The position numbers were made by a program, and so were the translations under genes. A stretch of 64,000 bases of DNA from assembly GCF_000802155.2 (NCBI RefSeq), contig NZ_JQGJ02000005.1, forward strand, positions 62,001-126,000, written 5' to 3'. Shown here one piece after another: positions 36,904 to 47,900 of the stretch. The notes under the pieces were generated by a model. The model was not told the DNA's origin and did not search any database. It worked only from the letters and a program-made list of their open reading frames with translations. This DNA comes from Pseudomonas frederiksbergensis (GTDB lineage Bacteria; Pseudomonadota; Gammaproteobacteria; Pseudomonadales; Pseudomonadaceae). Every line of letters begins with the position of its first letter. Position 1 is the first letter of the stretch.

Positions 36904-38334
36904 TCAAGCGATGTGCAACGCCCTGCCCTTGGTCTCGGCGAGGGCATTGTTCAATGCCACCCGGAACAGTTCGACCAGCACATCGATCTCTTCGGCCTGG
37001 ATGATCAACGGCGGCAGGAATCGCACCACGGCGCCGTGACGCCCGCCCAGCTCCAGGATGACCCCCAGGCGCAGGCATTGGCGCTGGATGGCCTGGGCCA
37101 ATGCCGTATCCGCCGGGGGAACCCGGCTGTCGCTCGGTATGTCGCTGACGACTTCCACGCCCACCATCAATCCCCGGCCACGCACCTGGCCCAGGCAAGG
37201 GTAATCACCCTGCAACTGGCGCAGTTGCTCCATCAGGCGCTGCCCCATGATGTCGGCGTGCCCTGGCAGGTTTTCGCTGATGATATGACGCAACGTTGCA
37301 GCACCCGCAGCCATCGCCATCTGGTTGCCACGGAACGTGCCGGCATGGGAGCCAGGCTTCCAGGTGTCCAGCTCCTCGCGGTAGACCATCACGGCCAATG
37401 GCAGCCCGCCGCCGATGGCCTTGGAAAGCACCAGGATGTCCGGCTCGATGTCGGCATGCTGGAACGCAAACAGCTTGCCGGTACGACCCAGGCCGGTTTG
37501 CACTTCATCGATGATCAGCGCCACACCATGTTGGCGCGTCAATTGACGCAAGCCCTGGAGCCAGCGTACCGGTGCCGGGATCACCCCACCCTCGCCCTGC
37601 ACCACTTCCACGACCACCGCCGCCGGTGGCAACACGCCCGATTCCGGATCGCTCAGCAGCTGTTCGATGAAGTGCAGCCCGGCGTCGATGCCGGCTTCAC
37701 CGCCGATGCCGAACGGGCAGCGGTAGTCATACGGGTATGGCAGGAACTGCACGTCCGCCATCAACGAGCCCAGCGCCTGTTTCGGCCCCAGGTTGCCCAT
37801 CAGGCTCAATGTCCCCAGGGTCATGCCATGGTAGCCCCCGGAGAACGTGAGGATCGGCTTGCGCCCGGTGGCGATCCGCGCCAGCTTCAGGGCCGCCTCG
37901 ATGCCATCGGCACCGGTCGGTCCGCAGAACTGGATGCGCGCGTGGCGGGCGAAGTTCTCCGGCAACGCATTGAACAAGTCTTCGACGAATCGATCCTTGA
38001 CCGGCGTCGTCAGGTCCAGGGTGTGCAGGGGCAAACCGGAATCGAGCGTCTGGCGCATGGCGGCAATGGCCACCGGGTGGTTATGGCCCAGCGCCAAGGT
38101 GCCCGCGCCGGCGAGGCAATCCATGAATAATTGGCCCTGGGTGTCGCGCACATAAAGCCCATGGGCTTCCTGCAGGGCCAGCGGGATGCGTCGCGGATAG
38201 GAACGCGCATTCGATTCCCGGGCCGCCTGGCGTTGCAGGTACGGGTTGGTATTGAGTTCGCGAGGCGCCTGGTGGCGGAACTGCTCCAGCGTGAAGGTGG
38301 CGCTGGAGGATGAACGGGGCTGGACACTTTCCAT
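36904..38334 (-). CDS. diaminobutyrate--2-oxoglutarate aminotransferase (PvdH/Dat-like)
   Basis: 476 residues of class III PLP aminotransferase. CGPTGADGIEAALKLAR binds the cofactor phosphate. HGVALIIDEVQTGLGRTG supplies the PLP-ring Asp, and LVLSKAIGGGLPLAVMV holds the Schiff-base Lys near residue 300. The length, N-terminal extension and GGYHGMTLGTLSLMGN match enzymes converting aspartate semialdehyde to 2,4-diaminobutyrate, a building block of pyoverdines and corrugatin-type siderophores. It follows the mbtH gene by 36 bases. This agrees with a Dab-type adenylation domain in the NRPS from 53981. It may be a second copy of the pyoverdine gene pvdH. Confidence 0.9.
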   Translation of the reverse strand: MESVQPRSSSSATFTLEQFRHQAPRELNTNPYLQRQAARESNARSYPRRIPLALQEAHGLYVRDTQGQLFMDCLAGAGTLALGHNHPVAIAAMRQTLDSGLPLHTLDLTTPVKDRFVEDLFNALPENFARHARIQFCGPTGADGIEAALKLARIATGRKPILTFSGGYHGMTLGTLSLMGNLGPKQALGSLMADVQFLPYPYDYRCPFGIGGEAGIDAGLHFIEQLLSDPESGVLPPAAVVVEVVQGEGGVIPAPVRWLQGLRQLTRQHGVALIIDEVQTGLGRTGKLFAFQHADIEPDILVLSKAIGGGLPLAVMVYREELDTWKPGSHAGTFRGNQMAMAAGAATLRHIISENLPGHADIMGQRLMEQLRQLQGDYPCLGQVRGRGLMVGVEVVSDIPSDSRVPPADTALAQAIQRQCLRLGVILELGGRHGAVVRFLPPLIIQAEEIDVLVELFRVALNNALAETKGRALHIA

Positions 38335-38370
38335 TTTGACTCCCTGAAATGAGAACGCGGTCGCGGGCGA

Positions 38371-38586
38371 TCAGCCCTGTCCTTGTGCCTGCATGGCCTG
38401 GCGCAGGCTCAGCGGGCGCATGTCGGTCCAGACTTTCTCGATGTAGGCCAGGCACTCTTCCTTGCTGCCCTGCATGTCCACGGTGCGCCAGCCAGCGGGC
38501 ACGCTGCGGTAGTCCGGCCAGATCGAGTACTGCTCCTCTTCGTTGACGACAACCAGAAACCGCGTATCCGGGCTATCCAAACTCAT
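38371..38586 (-). CDS. MbtH-like protein, NRPS adenylation partner
   Basis: 71 residues from the ATG at 38586 (MSLDSPD). The MbtH fold signature is visible: [18 protein letters not shown], then [33 protein letters not shown], with the conserved Trp residues. Such proteins bind adenylation domains and are needed for their solubility or activity. It is the only MbtH gene in the window and heads a two-gene unit with the aminotransferase. A Fur-like box lies upstream, shared with the divergent fhuF-type gene. Confidence 0.95.
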   Translation of the reverse strand: MSLDSPDTRFLVVVNEEEQYSIWPDYRSVPAGWRTVDMQGSKEECLAYIEKVWTDMRPLSLRQAMQAQGQG

Positions 38587-38635
38587 TGCTTGCTCCTTGA
38601 CTGGCATGACGGGAAAGGTCGCTACGATACAATAC

Positions 38636-38656
38636 TAATGGTAGCGATTCTCATTA
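38636..38656. promoter_or_regulatory. candidate Fur box between mbtH and fhuF
   Basis: The 21 bases TAATGGTAGCGATTCTCATTA have outer arms TAATG/CATTA in perfect symmetry with further partial symmetry inside. The right half resembles Pseudomonas Fur sites. It lies 50 bases upstream of mbtH and 130 bases before fhuF, in an AT-rich divergent promoter region. Repression by iron-loaded Fur would fit siderophore genes. Confidence 0.65.
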
Positions 38657-38785
38657 ATATTTTAAAAAACTTATGTTGCTCGCCTGTTTCAGCGTCGGCG
38701 AACAGTCGCAAGACGCTGGTGTGCTGTTTATACTTCGCCCCCTCTGGACGATAACCCCTCTCAATTCGCGGTCACGGATGAGTCA

Positions 38786-39523
38786 ATGATTCCCAGCCTT
38801 GCTCCGCTGTTCACCGGGCCGCTCGTGGCCTTCGAAGAAAAGCTGCAGCTGCGCAGCCAGCCCCGCACCGATCTGCCGGCGGAGCTGTTCTTCCAGCGCG
38901 AGACGTTCAATGACTTCGTCGACGAGCTGCTGGCGCGCTACCAGACCGATGAACGCCTGGCGCTGGTGTCACTGTGGTCCAAGTGGTATTTCAGTACCTT
39001 CCTTGCGCCGGTGATGGCCGCCAACCTCCTGCTGCAACGGGACCTGCCGCTCGCCCTGAACGACGTCGGCTTGAAACTCGGCGACGACGCCCGGCCACAG
39101 GCCTTGCATCTGCGCGACGCCGGGCAACCCCTGCCTCGATGCACGGCCTTCGAACGGTTCCAGACGCTGATCGAACAGCATCTGGAACCGGTCATCGACA
39201 CGCTGGCAAGCGTCAGCCGCGCTTCGCCCCGTTTGTTCTGGAGCAACGCCGGCAACACCTTCGAATTCGTCTCCACGCGGATCGACCTGCATCCGCTGGC
39301 AAACCCCGACAGCACCCTGCCCGCCCGGGAAATCCTCACCGCCCGCCTGCGCCCCGATGGCCGGCGCAACCCGTTGTTCGCCCCCGTGCGCTACCACGAC
39401 ATCGGCGAGGACGAGCCGCAGCGCCTGCGGCGAATCTGCTGCATCCGCTACCGCCTTCCCGGCGTCGGCTATTGCAGCAGTTGCCCCCTCGATGAATGCA
39501 AACGGCAGGATGCGGACGCCTGA
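38786..39523 (+). CDS. fhuF: FhuF-type ferric-siderophore reductase (2Fe-2S)
   Basis: 245 residues. The C-terminal iron-sulfur motif of the FhuF family is complete: a Cys-Cys pair, ten residues, then Cys-x2-Cys (RICCIRYRLPGVGYCSSC). Upstream are RLFWSNAGNTFEF, typical of the family, and WSKWYFSTFLAPVMAANL. The protein works at the cytosolic face of the membrane, reducing ferric siderophore to release iron. It is divergent from mbtH across a Fur-like box. It ends 9 bases from the stop of the convergent exporter gene. Confidence 0.92.
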   Translation: MIPSLAPLFTGPLVAFEEKLQLRSQPRTDLPAELFFQRETFNDFVDELLARYQTDERLALVSLWSKWYFSTFLAPVMAANLLLQRDLPLALNDVGLKLGDDARPQALHLRDAGQPLPRCTAFERFQTLIEQHLEPVIDTLASVSRASPRLFWSNAGNTFEFVSTRIDLHPLANPDSTLPAREILTARLRPDGRRNPLFAPVRYHDIGEDEPQRLRRICCIRYRLPGVGYCSSCPLDECKRQDADA

Positions 39524-39532
39524 GCGCGCTGA

Positions 39533-41176
39533 TCATTTCGCCAATTGAAAGGGGTTCTCCGTCGCCCGGTCGTAATCGACGAGGTGGCCATAGTCGAGAC
39601 GGTAGACCCGGTCCGCCACATCGAAATAACGGTCATCATGGGTGATGGCAATGACTGTCTTGCCGGCCGCTTTCAGCTCAGGCAGCAACTCGTTGTAGAA
39701 CACATGGCGGAACACCGGATCCTGGTCGGCCGCCCATTCGTCCAGCAAGAAGACTTCACGGCCCTCCATCATCAGCAGCAGCAAGGCCAGGCGTTTGCGC
39801 TGGCCTTGGGACAACGCAGTGGTGGACAGGCGCCCGGCGGCGAATTCAACCTTGTGGGCGAGCCCCAGGCGCTCGAGATAGTGGTCCACCCGAGCCTCCA
39901 ATCCTTCATGGTCGCCCGCCTCGCCCAGCACGTCGGCGAACAGATAGAAGTCGGCGAAGATCGCGGCGAAGTGCTCGCGGTGCCATTCGCTGGTGCTGGC
40001 ATCGAGCACCACCCCATTGAGTGACACCTCGCCCGCCGCGGGCACGTAGAGCCCGGTCAACAGCTTGGCCAGGGTCGACTTGCCGCTGCCATTGCCACCG
40101 ACGATGAAAATCAACTCGCCGCGCCGGATCGTCAGGTCGATCGGCCCCAGCTCAAAGGCAAATTCCTCCTTCTTGCCGGCATACCGGTAATGCACATCCG
40201 ACAGGCGCAGCTCGCGAAACGGCTGCGCCGCTTGCGCGGGCGTCTTGAACTGCACCGTCTCGCCCAGTGCCAAGGCGTCGATGGCCTGCAAGGCGACATG
40301 GCCGCGAATGACCGCGGGAATGGCATCGAGGATCATCGAGATCGGCGTACGCAGGAACATGATCGCCAGGACGTAGCCAACCACCACCTGCTGGCTCAGC
40401 AACCCCAGCCCCTGGCCGAGGAAAAACAGCGTGCCGATCAGCACGAACACCAGCAGCGTCGTCCAGTTCAGGTTCACTGCCCACAAGGTGTCGGCGCGCA
40501 CCGATGCGTCCAGCGACGCTCGGGCAATAGGTTCGAGCTTGCGTTGATAAAGCAGATGCCGGCGCTCCCGGCTCAGGCCCAGTTCGCAACGCCCCTGGAT
40601 CGCGGCTTCGAACTGCTCGGTGAGTTGATCGTCCTGTTGCCGGACAGCCTGCATCAGGCGCTTGACCTTGCGTCCCAACAACACATCGAGGCCGACGCCG
40701 GCGGCGATCACCGCCAGAGTCAGGCCAAAGAACGGCAGGCTCAGCCAGGCCATGTACGCCAGCCCTGCCAGCAACAGCAAGCCGTTGTACAAGGAAATCG
40801 GCAATTGCTTGAACGCCGTCGCGACGGTGGTCACGTCCTTGGTCAGGGCGTTGTAGATGCGTGGGCTACCCAACCGTTCGATGCGTTCGAGGGCAGTTCC
40901 CAGCACCTTGCCCACCAACCGCAAGCGCAACTGGTACACCAGGCGATGGCCGATCTGCACCAGCAACCATTGCGAGGTGACCCCGCTGATGAACAACAGC
41001 ACCAGCAGGCCACCGAACAGCAGCAAGCCCTGGCCGAGGTCGTCCAGGCCTTGTTCCAGGCAGCGGTTGATGTAGCCGATCAGGCCGATACTGGTGGCCG
41101 CGCTCAAGGCACTGCTCAGCACCGCGAGGAAGATGCGCCACCGCGCGTTGTGCAGCAGTTCTTTCAATAACATCAT
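39533..41176 (-). CDS. cyclic-peptide-type ABC exporter, fused membrane and ATPase domains (PvdE-like)
   Basis: 547 residues. Six membrane segments occupy about residues 1-290. The ATPase domain follows, with Walker A GGNGSGKST near residue 358, signature LSQGQRKRLALLLL and Walker B VFLLDEWAADQD. The DEWAADQ Walker B and overall length match the PvdE/SyrD family, which moves non-ribosomal peptide precursors across the inner membrane. Its ATG overlaps the stop of the thioesterase-ending NRPS (ATGA), so it is coupled to the assembly line and probably exports its product. Confidence 0.93.
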   Translation of the reverse strand: MMLLKELLHNARWRIFLAVLSSALSAATSIGLIGYINRCLEQGLDDLGQGLLLFGGLLVLLFISGVTSQWLLVQIGHRLVYQLRLRLVGKVLGTALERIERLGSPRIYNALTKDVTTVATAFKQLPISLYNGLLLLAGLAYMAWLSLPFFGLTLAVIAAGVGLDVLLGRKVKRLMQAVRQQDDQLTEQFEAAIQGRCELGLSRERRHLLYQRKLEPIARASLDASVRADTLWAVNLNWTTLLVFVLIGTLFFLGQGLGLLSQQVVVGYVLAIMFLRTPISMILDAIPAVIRGHVALQAIDALALGETVQFKTPAQAAQPFRELRLSDVHYRYAGKKEEFAFELGPIDLTIRRGELIFIVGGNGSGKSTLAKLLTGLYVPAAGEVSLNGVVLDASTSEWHREHFAAIFADFYLFADVLGEAGDHEGLEARVDHYLERLGLAHKVEFAAGRLSTTALSQGQRKRLALLLLMMEGREVFLLDEWAADQDPVFRHVFYNELLPELKAAGKTVIAITHDDRYFDVADRVYRLDYGHLVDYDRATENPFQLAK

Positions 41177-44100
41177 GGGACCGACACCACCTTGGCAGAG
41201 GTTTGCAACAGTAAAGGCAGCAGGTTTTCGACCAGGCGCGGCTCGCCGGGCATCTCATGATGCCCCGCATCCAGCGTCCACTGGCTGACGGGTTGTCGCG
41301 CGTGGGCTTGCCATTGCGCGCGCAAGTCGCCGTGGGCATTGCCGCGCCACAGCCAGACCGGCACATCGACGATGGGCAAGGCCTGCTCGTACAAACGGGT
41401 CTTGATCGCCCGATATTGCGCCATCAGCGCCAGCAGTTCAGCATCCGCCGCTTCCCATTGCAGATGCCCGCGTACCTGCTCATCGTCCAACAACCGAGCG
41501 ACACCCTCGGCATAGTCAAGGCCGGCCAACAGCCCCGTCAATCGCTCCCGTAGCGATTCTCCGATCGGCTGGCCGTGGTTGCGGCAATAAAATGCGAAAT
41601 CGGCAATCAGCTGGCCCGCTTCGTCGCCCTCGCCGGCCAGGCTGCGCTGGGCATCGTGATCGAGCACCACCAGGCCTTCGACGCTGAAGCCGCTGGCTTG
41701 CAGATGCGGCACCAGCAACAAGGCCAGGCGCGCGGCGAGGCTCCAGCCCAACAGCACCAGCGGACGCGCTTTGAGCTGCACCGGGATGCTCGCCACGTAT
41801 CGGCGCAACAGCGTGTCCATATCGTCGTTGGCCCAGCCGTTTTCCAGGGCGGCAAGACCGAAGGCCGCAACTGCGCCGCGCAGGTTGTCCACCAGCGGCT
41901 GGTACGCCTGCAGGTGCCCTTGCGCGCCATGCACCACCAGCAAGGCCGGTGCCTGCGGATCGGCGTCGTTGAGAACTCTCCATGGACCGTTGCCCTTCTC
42001 GCCCAGGCCCTGCACGAGATCACGCACCGTATGCCGCTCGAACAGCAGGTTGGTCGGCAGGTTGAGGCCCAACCGTTCGCGGATCAGCGACACCACTTTG
42101 ATCGCCGCCAATGAATGCCCGCCGACACTGAAGAAGTTGTCGGTCACACCGAGGTCGTCGACACCCAGCACATCGCACCAGATCGCGAGCACGGCGGTCT
42201 CCAGTTCGCCCTCCGGCGCTACGCGGGTGTTCTGCAAGCGTTGCCGGGCGCGTTCAAGCAGATGCTTGCGATCGAGCTTGCCGTTGCTGTTCAGCGGCAT
42301 GGCCTTCAGCGCAAAGATACCGCTGGGCAGCATGTAGTCCGGCAGTTGCCGGGCCAGGCTGGCGCGCAACGGATCCGCGCCTTGGAACTGAATCTCGTCC
42401 GTCACCACAAAGGCCAACAACCGAGCGTGATCGCCTTCGCCATCCATAAGCACAGCCGCCTGCAAGACGCCCGGCTGGGCCAGCATCGCTTGCTCGACCT
42501 CCGCCAGTTCAAGGCGAAAGCCGCGGATTTTCACTTGTTGGTCGTTGCGCCCCAGAATGCGCAGGGCTCCGTCGGCCTGGCGCAACGCCAAGTCACCGGT
42601 GCGGTACAAGCGTTGACCGCTGGCGGGATCGACACCGAAGGCACCGCCGCCGACATTGCCGACGTAACCCCTGCCGACACTGGCGCCACTGATGCACAAC
42701 TCGCCGGCCTGCCCGGATGGTACCGGTCGTTGCTGCTCGTCGAGCAAGTGAACGCGGTTGTCCCCCAGCACCTGGCTCAAGGCGCAACCATTCACGCCCT
42801 GCGCCAGATCGATGGCCCGCCACAGTACGCCGACGGTGGTCTCGGTCGGGCCATAGTGGTTATACAGCCGGCAGGTTGGTCCGGCCTGGGCCAAGCGGGT
42901 CAGCAACGTCTCGCCAATCGGTTCTCCACCCAATACCAGCACTTGCCGTGGCAGTACGTCGGCGGCCTGCTCGCCCATCAAGGCTTCGAGGTGCGACGGG
43001 ACGATTTTCAGGACGTCGAGGGGATGACGCCGAAGCTCTTCGGCAAAGGCCTGTGCGTCGGTCACGGCCGACTGCGCGAGCACGTGCACGCAACCACCCT
43101 GCAGCCACGCCGGGAACAGCACGGTGTTGCCCAGATCGGCGAGCAGCGACGACACCAGCCCGTAATGCCCGCCCTCGGGCAGTTGCAGCGCGCGGGTGAC
43201 TTGGGTGACGTAATGACGCAACTGCCCTTGCTCGATCTGCACCCCCTTGGGCTTGCCGCTGGTGCCCGAGGTGTAGAGCACGTAGGCGAGGTCCTGCGCG
43301 GTGCCGGAGCGCGGTGTAGCGAACAGCGGCCCGTTGCTCGCCTGTGACCAGCAGAGCGTGCGCACCGACATGTCCGGCAACAGGCCCTCCAGGTGCAGCA
43401 GCAACGCCGGTTGCGCATCGTCGAGTATCCCGGCCAGGCGCAGCGGCGGCTGCTGGGGATCCAGCGGCAAATACGCGGCACCGACCTTGAAGCAGGCAAG
43501 CATTGCCACCAGCATCTGCGCGCCGCGCGGCAGGTACAGCCCCACCACGTCTTCACGGCCCACGCCCGCGTGATCCAGGCTGCCGGCGACGCGGTCACTC
43601 AGCGCATCGAGTTCACCGTATGAAAACACTTGGTCGGCGTAACGCAGCGCCGGGCGATCCGGCTGTGCCTGGGCATGCCGGCGCAGGGCCGCGACGATGT
43701 CCAGGTCCGCTGCGAGGTCAGGACTCGGCGACGACGCCAGGGACTCCTCGGGCAAGCGCGCATCGATGCCATCGATCAGCCCGTTGGGCGATTGCAGCAC
43801 TTGGCCGAGCCAATGTTCGAAACGCTTGAGCAATGCCTGCATCTGCTCGCCGCGATACACCCCGCGATCATAAGCCAGCGCCAGTTCGCAATTGCCTTGG
43901 GCGTCGAGGATCAACTGCAGTTGCAGCTCGACCGGCGTGTCGAACGACAGCCATTGCAACGCGTCCGGTTGCGGCACGCGCAGTACCTGCAATCCGGCCT
44001 GGAAACTGGCACGCCACTCTGGCAACAACTGCGCCTGGCCAACGTACTCTTGCCAGTCGACGGCGCTCTCCAGTTGCCGGGCCAGTTGCCGGGCCAGGTT

Positions 44101-44955
44101 CACCAGGGTGCTGTGCTCGGATATCTGCACCACCATCGGCAACGTCTGTTCGAACACCCCAAGCGCGCCGGTCAGCTCCTCGTAGTTGTCCCGGGGGTCG
44201 TGCTGCAAACCAAGTTGACCCTGGCGTTGGCCATTAAGCCTGCCGAGCAGCGATCCCCAAGCGGCGAGCACCAGTTGTTCGACGGCCACGCCTTCGCCAT
44301 CGGCCAATGCCGTGAGCAGCGCCGGCAGGGTCGGCGCCAGTTGCTGGCGGACCACCGCGTGACGGCCGTCAGCGATGCCGTAGCGCTCGACGAGGCGCAT
44401 GCCCGAGACGTCTTGCAAGGCCAGGTTGCGCCAGAACTGCATGCCCTGCTCGGCGTCTTCATCCAGTTGCAGTCCATTGATCCATTCGACGTAGTCCGGG
44501 TACTGCATGGGCTCGTCATCGAGCGGCGCGGCGCGGCCGAGCAAGTGCTCGCGCAACTGGACCAGGCTGCGCGCGTCCAGCGAATACACCGGGACCGCCA
44601 GCATTAGCTGATCGTCGAGCAGCCAGGCCAGCACATCGGGCTGTTCCGCCTGGCAATGACGCTGGGCCTCCTCCAGCCATGCCGGCTCGTCGTGGCCGTC
44701 GGCTGTGCGCCCCTGGCGCCAGTCCAGGCGCAATGCCTGGGGCTCGATCACCCGCTGGCGCAACCCGGTGGCGCCCAGCGGACGCTCGTAGCGCAGGCAC
44801 AGCGCCTGGTGCTGCGCCAGGCTGTCGCGCAAGCGTTGCTCCACAGTGCCTGCGGCAACGCCCGTCAATGACATGCACACCCAGCGCCAGGCGTGCGGAT
44901 TGGCCTGGGCCAGTTGTTTCTGCTGGGGTGAAAGCGTGAGTCCGAGGTCCATCAT
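41173..44955 (-). CDS. terminal NRPS: degenerate condensation/interface-like domain, A, T, thioesterase
   Basis: 1260 residues. The N-terminal domain (about 1-430) has condensation-fold features. Where the catalytic HHxxxDG should be it reads [11 protein letters not shown], so it cannot condense in the usual way and resembles the interface domains that recruit amino acid beta-hydroxylases. The adenylation domain (about 440-890) carries [11 protein letters not shown] and a specificity set read as D-L-T-K-V-G-H-V-G, typical of Asp. The carrier domain has GGHSLAA near 947. The thioesterase has Ser in GWSLAAR near 1072 and a late His (GHHEM). It releases the finished peptide. Its ATG overlaps the preceding stop. 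Confidence 0.93.
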   Translation of the reverse strand: MMDLGLTLSPQQKQLAQANPHAWRWVCMSLTGVAAGTVEQRLRDSLAQHQALCLRYERPLGATGLRQRVIEPQALRLDWRQGRTADGHDEPAWLEEAQRHCQAEQPDVLAWLLDDQLMLAVPVYSLDARSLVQLREHLLGRAAPLDDEPMQYPDYVEWINGLQLDEDAEQGMQFWRNLALQDVSGMRLVERYGIADGRHAVVRQQLAPTLPALLTALADGEGVAVEQLVLAAWGSLLGRLNGQRQGQLGLQHDPRDNYEELTGALGVFEQTLPMVVQISEHSTLVNLARQLARQLESAVDWQEYVGQAQLLPEWRASFQAGLQVLRVPQPDALQWLSFDTPVELQLQLILDAQGNCELALAYDRGVYRGEQMQALLKRFEHWLGQVLQSPNGLIDGIDARLPEESLASSPSPDLAADLDIVAALRRHAQAQPDRPALRYADQVFSYGELDALSDRVAGSLDHAGVGREDVVGLYLPRGAQMLVAMLACFKVGAAYLPLDPQQPPLRLAGILDDAQPALLLHLEGLLPDMSVRTLCWSQASNGPLFATPRSGTAQDLAYVLYTSGTSGKPKGVQIEQGQLRHYVTQVTRALQLPEGGHYGLVSSLLADLGNTVLFPAWLQGGCVHVLAQSAVTDAQAFAEELRRHPLDVLKIVPSHLEALMGEQAADVLPRQVLVLGGEPIGETLLTRLAQAGPTCRLYNHYGPTETTVGVLWRAIDLAQGVNGCALSQVLGDNRVHLLDEQQRPVPSGQAGELCISGASVGRGYVGNVGGGAFGVDPASGQRLYRTGDLALRQADGALRILGRNDQQVKIRGFRLELAEVEQAMLAQPGVLQAAVLMDGEGDHARLLAFVVTDEIQFQGADPLRASLARQLPDYMLPSGIFALKAMPLNSNGKLDRKHLLERARQRLQNTRVAPEGELETAVLAIWCDVLGVDDLGVTDNFFSVGGHSLAAIKVVSLIRERLGLNLPTNLLFERHTVRDLVQGLGEKGNGPWRVLNDADPQAPALLVVHGAQGHLQAYQPLVDNLRGAVAAFGLAALENGWANDDMDTLLRRYVASIPVQLKARPLVLLGWSLAARLALLLVPHLQASGFSVEGLVVLDHDAQRSLAGEGDEAGQLIADFAFYCRNHGQPIGESLRERLTGLLAGLDYAEGVARLLDDEQVRGHLQWEAADAELLALMAQYRAIKTRLYEQALPIVDVPVWLWRGNAHGDLRAQWQAHARQPVSQWTLDAGHHEMPGEPRLVENLLPLLLQTSAKVVSVP

Positions 44956-47900
44956 GGGGTCAACTCTTCAAGTGTCTCTTCAGCCTGCGCCGGGGCGGCC
45001 ATGACTTGGTGGCGGGCATAGATTTCGCCCATGGCCACGACGATTTTGCGCTCGCCCTCGAACGGATCCCGGGCGTGCGCCGCCAGCATGTTATCGAGCA
45101 TCACCACATCGCCCTGTTGCCAGTCGAAGCGCACCGCACACCGGTCGTAGGCGGCATTGATGGCGTCGATGGCTGCCGGTTCGAGTTCCGAGCCGTCACC
45201 GTAGAACACTTGCCTCGGCATGGCCGACTCGCCGTCACGCAGGAACTGCTCGCGGATATCGGCATCGAGAAACGCCGGGTGGTACAGCTGGATCTGGTTG
45301 AAGAAGCTCTCTTCGCCGGTCAACGGGTGCAGGATCACCGCCGGGCACACCTGGCGGGTGTGCAGGTCGTTGGCGCCGCGCCATTGGAACTCGATGTTGC
45401 TCTCACGGCAGATCCGCTCGACCTCGGCACGATCCTCGGTCTGGAAGAAGTGCTGCCAACTGACGTCCAGGCTGGTGCTGAAATTTCGCACATACATCAG
45501 TTGTTTGCGCCGCAGGTTCGCCTGCAGCCAGGCCGGCAGTTCACGGTAGACCTCGCGGCTGTCAACGATCGGCGTCGCGCCACCGGAAGTCGCCGGCGTC
45601 TCGCAGTAGAACCACTGTCGACGTGGCCAACGATGCTGGTGCGCGCTTTCGTTGTGGAACAGGATCATCCGATCCTTGGGGTATGGCGTGGACTTGTAGA
45701 TGTTCTTGCCGCCCTCTTTCTTAGGCAGGTCACCGTATTGCCCGTACAGCTGCGGACACAGGGCCTGGCAGAACGCCTCGAAATCCGCCGGGGTCGGCAA
45801 GTCGAAGCCCCGGAACAGGATGCCGCCATGCTCGCGCAGCCAGTTCTCGACCTTGTCGCGGTTGGCTTCGGCCCAGATGGCCGGGGCCAACTCCCGGTCC
45901 CGCAAGGAAACCAGCAACGGAAATTTCGAGTCCTCTCGCAGCGGCCGGGCTTCGATGGGCTCGCGGGTCGCCGCCGATCCGCTCTGGCGCATCTTGCCCA
46001 ATTTGTTCATTTTGCGTTGCAGCGGATTGTCCGTGGACATTGCAGCAGCTCCCTTTACAGTCGCAATCAAGGTATCGATGGGGGTGTCCGGCGCGCCGAG
46101 GGCCTGCTCCAGCAGCGACTCGAAGGCACCGCGCAAGCGTTCGACAGTGGCCGGGCGGAACAGGCTGGTGCGGTACACCCAGCGCAGGCTGATGGCATCA
46201 CCGTCTTCGCTGGCGAACAGGGCCATGTCGAACTTGGAGTGGTGCTGCTCGCCCGTCAGCGGCTCGACCTGCAGGTCGCCCAGTCGGCGCTGCTGGCGCG
46301 GCGTGTTGTCGAGCACGAACAGGGTCTGCAACAGCGGGTGCACATTGGCCACGCGCGGCAGCTCCAGGCATTCGACGACCCGCTCGAACGGCGTGTCCTG
46401 CCAGGCGAATGCCTGCAGGCAAACCTCGCGGACTTGCAAGGCCTGCTCGCGCAAGCTCAGTTCCGGTTGCACGCGGATACGCAAGGCCAACAGGTTGACG
46501 AAGAAGCCAATCAGCGATTCGGTGGCCGGATGGTCACGGTTCGCCACGTCCGTGCCGATCACCAGGTCGCGGCCCTGCGTCTCGCGTTGCAGCACGGCGG
46601 CGTAGCATGTCAGCAGGAGCATGAACGGCGAGGTGCCGCTGTCCTGGGCGAACGCTTTGAGACGGCCAACCGTGGCGGGCGGCAATTGGAAATCCACTGC
46701 CGCCCCGGCACCGCTGTCACGCTCCGGACGTGGAAAATCGAATGGCAGTGGCACCTGCGCGGGGATGCCCGCCAAGGTCCGTCGCCAGAAATCCAGGCCT
46801 TCACGCTGACGCAACCGGACCGCCGCCGAGCTTTGCCAAACGGCGTAGTCGACGTATTGGATCGGCAACGCTTGCTGGGTCGGCAGCACGCCGGTGCTGT
46901 AGGCCTCGTAGCCTTCGATCAATTCGTCGACCAATACGGCGCCGGACCAACCGTCGGAAGCGATGTGGTGCATGACCATCTGCAGCACATGATCCTCTTC
47001 GCCGAGGCGATACAGGACCACTCGCAGCGGCGCCTCGCTGCCGAGATCGAACGGACGCAGCGCCATGTCCCGGGCTTCATCCGTCCACTGTGTTTCAGTC
47101 GAGGCAAGGGTTTGCAGAGCCACCGCCGACTGCGGGTGAATGCGCTGGCGCAGTTCGCCGCCGCGGGAGTGATAGGTGGTGCGCAGGATGGCGTGTCGAC
47201 TCACCAGCCGCTGCAACGAACGCTCCAGGGCCTGGATATCCAGTCGTCCACGCAAACGGACGCTGCTGCCCATGTTGAAGCTGCTGTCGGCCAGATCAAG
47301 TTGTTGCATCAACCAGACCCGTTGTTGCGCCGAGGACAGTGGCTGCTCGATGTTTTGGTCCACCGCTGGGATCCTCAGCGAAGCCAGGTCCTGCTCGGCG
47401 GCAAGGCCCTCGATTCGCTCGGCCAGTTGCGCCAGCACAGGCGTTTCGAACAACCAGCGCAAGGGCACCTCGAAGCCCTGCTCACGCAGGCGAGCGCGGA
47501 CCTGGGCGGCCATCAGTGAATGCCCGCCCAGCTGGAAGAAATGTCCATCGGACGGGACGTCCTGCACGTCCAGTACCGAGGCCCAGATCTGCGCCACCAA
47601 GGCCTCGCTGGCCGACAGCGTACGCCCGGTCGCCGGCGTGCTGCCGACAACCGTTTGCAAGCGCGGCAGTTGTTTGCGATCGACCTTGCCGTTGCTGTTG
47701 AGCGGCAACCGATCCAGCGCTTGCAGGTGCGTCGGCACCATGTAGATCGGCAAGCGCGCCTGCAAATACTCGCGCACAGCCGCTTCATCAGGTGCAGCGT
47801 CCGGTTCTGCCACCCAGAACGCGACCAGGTGCTCGCCTTGCACGGCCACGACGGCTTGCAGCAGTTGCGGATGGCTCAGCAAGACGGCCTCGATCTCCCC

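Noticed and set aside
36904..38334. Pyoverdine locus
   Set aside because: No chromophore-type PvdL start, pvdA, pvdF or periplasmic maturation genes are visible, and the modules carry an Asp hydroxylase with interface-like domain. A second, lipopeptide-type siderophore fits better.
45006..47519. 837-codon plus-strand frame over the hydroxylase region
   Set aside because: Antisense to well-supported NRPS and hydroxylase motifs and without its own recognisable features.
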